Assembly: GCF_003385235.1 (NCBI RefSeq)
Contig: NZ_PQIA01000021.1
Location: 1-64,000, forward strand
DNA length: 64,000 bases
DNA from: Amycolatopsis circi
GTDB lineage: Bacteria > Actinomycetota > Actinomycetes > Mycobacteriales > Pseudonocardiaceae
Direction: 5' to 3'
Shown here: one piece after another, positions 63,053 to 64,000 of the stretch
Layout of the letters: the number at the start of each line of letters is the position of its first letter
Numbering within the stretch: position 1 is the stretch's first letter
Translations under genes and position numbers: made by a program
The notes under the pieces: generated by a model
Seen by the model: the letters and a program-made list of their open reading frames with translations, nothing else
Databases searched by the model: none
What the model was told of the DNA's origin: nothing

Positions 63053-64000
63053 TTCCGGCCTCCCAGCAGACCGTTCTTCTTCTCCTTGGCAGCCTGGCCG
63101 GGCGCCGGGTACGCGTCCCTGGCCACCGTCGGGTCGGCGATCGGCAGGGTGCCGTCGGCCGATTCCAGGTTGAGGACCGGGTAGAAGCGCAGCCAGTGGC
63201 CCGCCGCGTCACCGAGGTGCAGCGCGTCGGCCGCGTAGGAGAAGAACATCGAGACTTCGGGGGCGTACGGCGCGAGCACCCCGACCGGGTCCTTGGCCGC
63301 ACCGATCGCCGCGGTGAGGCGCGGGGCAAGAGGTTTCGCGTCGGTCATGACGTGGGTCAAGTCCGTGACAGCGGGATCGGCTTGTGCGGCAACGCCGGGA
63401 ACCTTGTCCAGCGACGGAACTCCTTCGCGCAGGACGCCGCGCACGTCCGGCGTTGCTTGCCCGAGTGCCTCCGCCCCTGGCCGCAAGGTCCGCACCGCTT
63501 GCTCGGTCTGTCCGAGCGGGCCGTTGAGACCGCCGAGCGCGCCTTTCACGTCGGCGAGCGTCGAGGGAGCCTTGCTCAGCGAATCGGCCAGCGGCTTGCC
63601 CCGGTCGACGTTCAAGGACTGCAAGGTGGTGCCGAGCCGCTGGGTCAGCTGGGCGAGCTGCTGCTGGTGGCCTTGGAAGGAAACCGACAGCGAGTCGGCG
63701 GTTTTCAGCAGTCCAGCGAGATCCGCACCGTCCCGAGCGGACAGTGCACGGGACACGACGCCGAGATCAGGCAGCTCTTGCGGAAGCGCTGAAGCCGCGT
63801 CCTTGAGGTCCTGGGAATGGCCGCCGAGTCCGCCGCCTGCCTCGCGCAGGGTGGAACCGAGTGCCTGGCGGGTGGGCGCGTCGAGAACGCGCAGGACGTC
63901 GGCGAGTTCCTGGGACCCGACGGTCTTGCCGGCTGGGATGACCGAGTCCGCGGGCAACTGGCCCGCGGCCGGATTGCCGGGCTGCAGGTCGACGTACTTT
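63049..64000 (-). CDS. MCE/MlaD family protein (1st visible), cut by window edge
   Basis: At least 316 residues; the frame is still open at 64000 (KYVDLQPGNPAAGQ just inside the edge), so the start and MCE domain lie outside. The visible part is the coiled tail (PTRQALGSTLREAGGG, ALPQELPDLGVVSR), ending LAPYAPEVSMFFSYAADALH and KNGLLGGRK. It overlaps the next MCE gene by ATGA. Confidence 0.88.
   Translation of the reverse strand, partial: KYVDLQPGNPAAGQLPADSVIPAGKTVGSQELADVLRVLDAPTRQALGSTLREAGGGLGGHSQDLKDAASALPQELPDLGVVSRALSARDGADLAGLLKTADSLSVSFQGHQQQLAQLTQRLGTTLQSLNVDRGKPLADSLSKAPSTLADVKGALGGLNGPLGQTEQAVRTLRPGAEALGQATPDVRGVLREGVPSLDKVPGVAAQADPAVTDLTHVMTDAKPLAPRLTAAIGAAKDPVGVLAPYAPEVSMFFSYAADALHLGDAAGHWLRFYPVLNLESADGTLPIADPTVARDAYPAPGQAAKEKKNGLLGGRK

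Noticed and set aside
60471-63329. 952-codon minus-strand frame
   Set aside because: Only its last 418 codons from 61727 are the MCE protein; the rest is out of frame with the upstream MCE genes and Arg-rich.

Overview
The window is chromosomal DNA from a high-GC actinomycete, most likely an Amycolatopsis-like member of the Pseudonocardiales. This is inferred from very strong third-position GC bias, frequent GTG/TTG starts, an mce (MlaD-type) operon with an MMPL transporter, a DasR-type operator before a chitinase, an F420-type luciferase-like oxidoreductase and actinobacterial integrative-element genes. No 16S or other species marker is present, so the genus is an inference.

1-13806, core chromosome: a secreted GH18 chitinase with a DasR-like operator; proA with a reductase-deaminase (RibD-like) gene; an M50-type membrane peptidase; an AlkA-type DNA glycosylase; a methyltransferase; an M20 amidohydrolase; a long ACGGC pentanucleotide repeat; an HtrA-type protease; a DUF3224 protein; a HerA-like ATPase; oligoribonuclease (orn); tRNA-His and tRNA-Lys.

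13765 to about 44710, mosaic genomic island anchored at tRNA-Lys. The 3' part of the tRNA (48 bp) is repeated exactly at 32520-32567. Next to each copy lies a tyrosine integrase that has lost its N-terminal part to an insertion sequence, which suggests two elements accreted in tandem and then decayed. The cargo is rich in conflict genes: a Shedu (DUF4263) nuclease beheaded by an IS, an unidentified protein with a possible PD-(D/E)xK-like site, a frameshifted beta-helix/membrane protein, a very large intact NACHT-HEAT protein (NLR-like), a possible DUF2075 fragment, a pentapeptide-repeat membrane protein, an eroded type I-E-like CRISPR array without cas genes, a secreted NucA/NucB-type nuclease with a probable immunity partner, and toxin, WD40, phosphotransferase and transposase debris. 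Near the right side a TetR regulator, an SDR and a thioredoxin-reductase-like flavoprotein share a duplicated 67-bp operator region. A third transposase and a third integrase tail mark the probable right edge.

44720-53260, one co-directional nine-gene catabolic operon (minus strand, transcribed from 53260 downwards): SCP2-like protein, zinc alcohol dehydrogenase, aldehyde dehydrogenase, ferredoxin, ferredoxin reductase, two SDRs, cytochrome P450 and a luciferase-like oxidoreductase. It reads as a P450 system with its own electron chain and the enzymes to take an alcohol to an acid, plausibly for a terpenoid, sterol-like or fatty substrate.

53451-64000: a small membrane protein, then a minus-strand cluster: at least four MCE/MlaD proteins, an MMPL transporter, a PpiC/SurA-like protein and a small membrane protein, all overlapping by a few bases, followed by an acyl-CoA synthetase. 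It probably imports a lipid-like substrate and activates it. The first MCE gene runs off the right edge.
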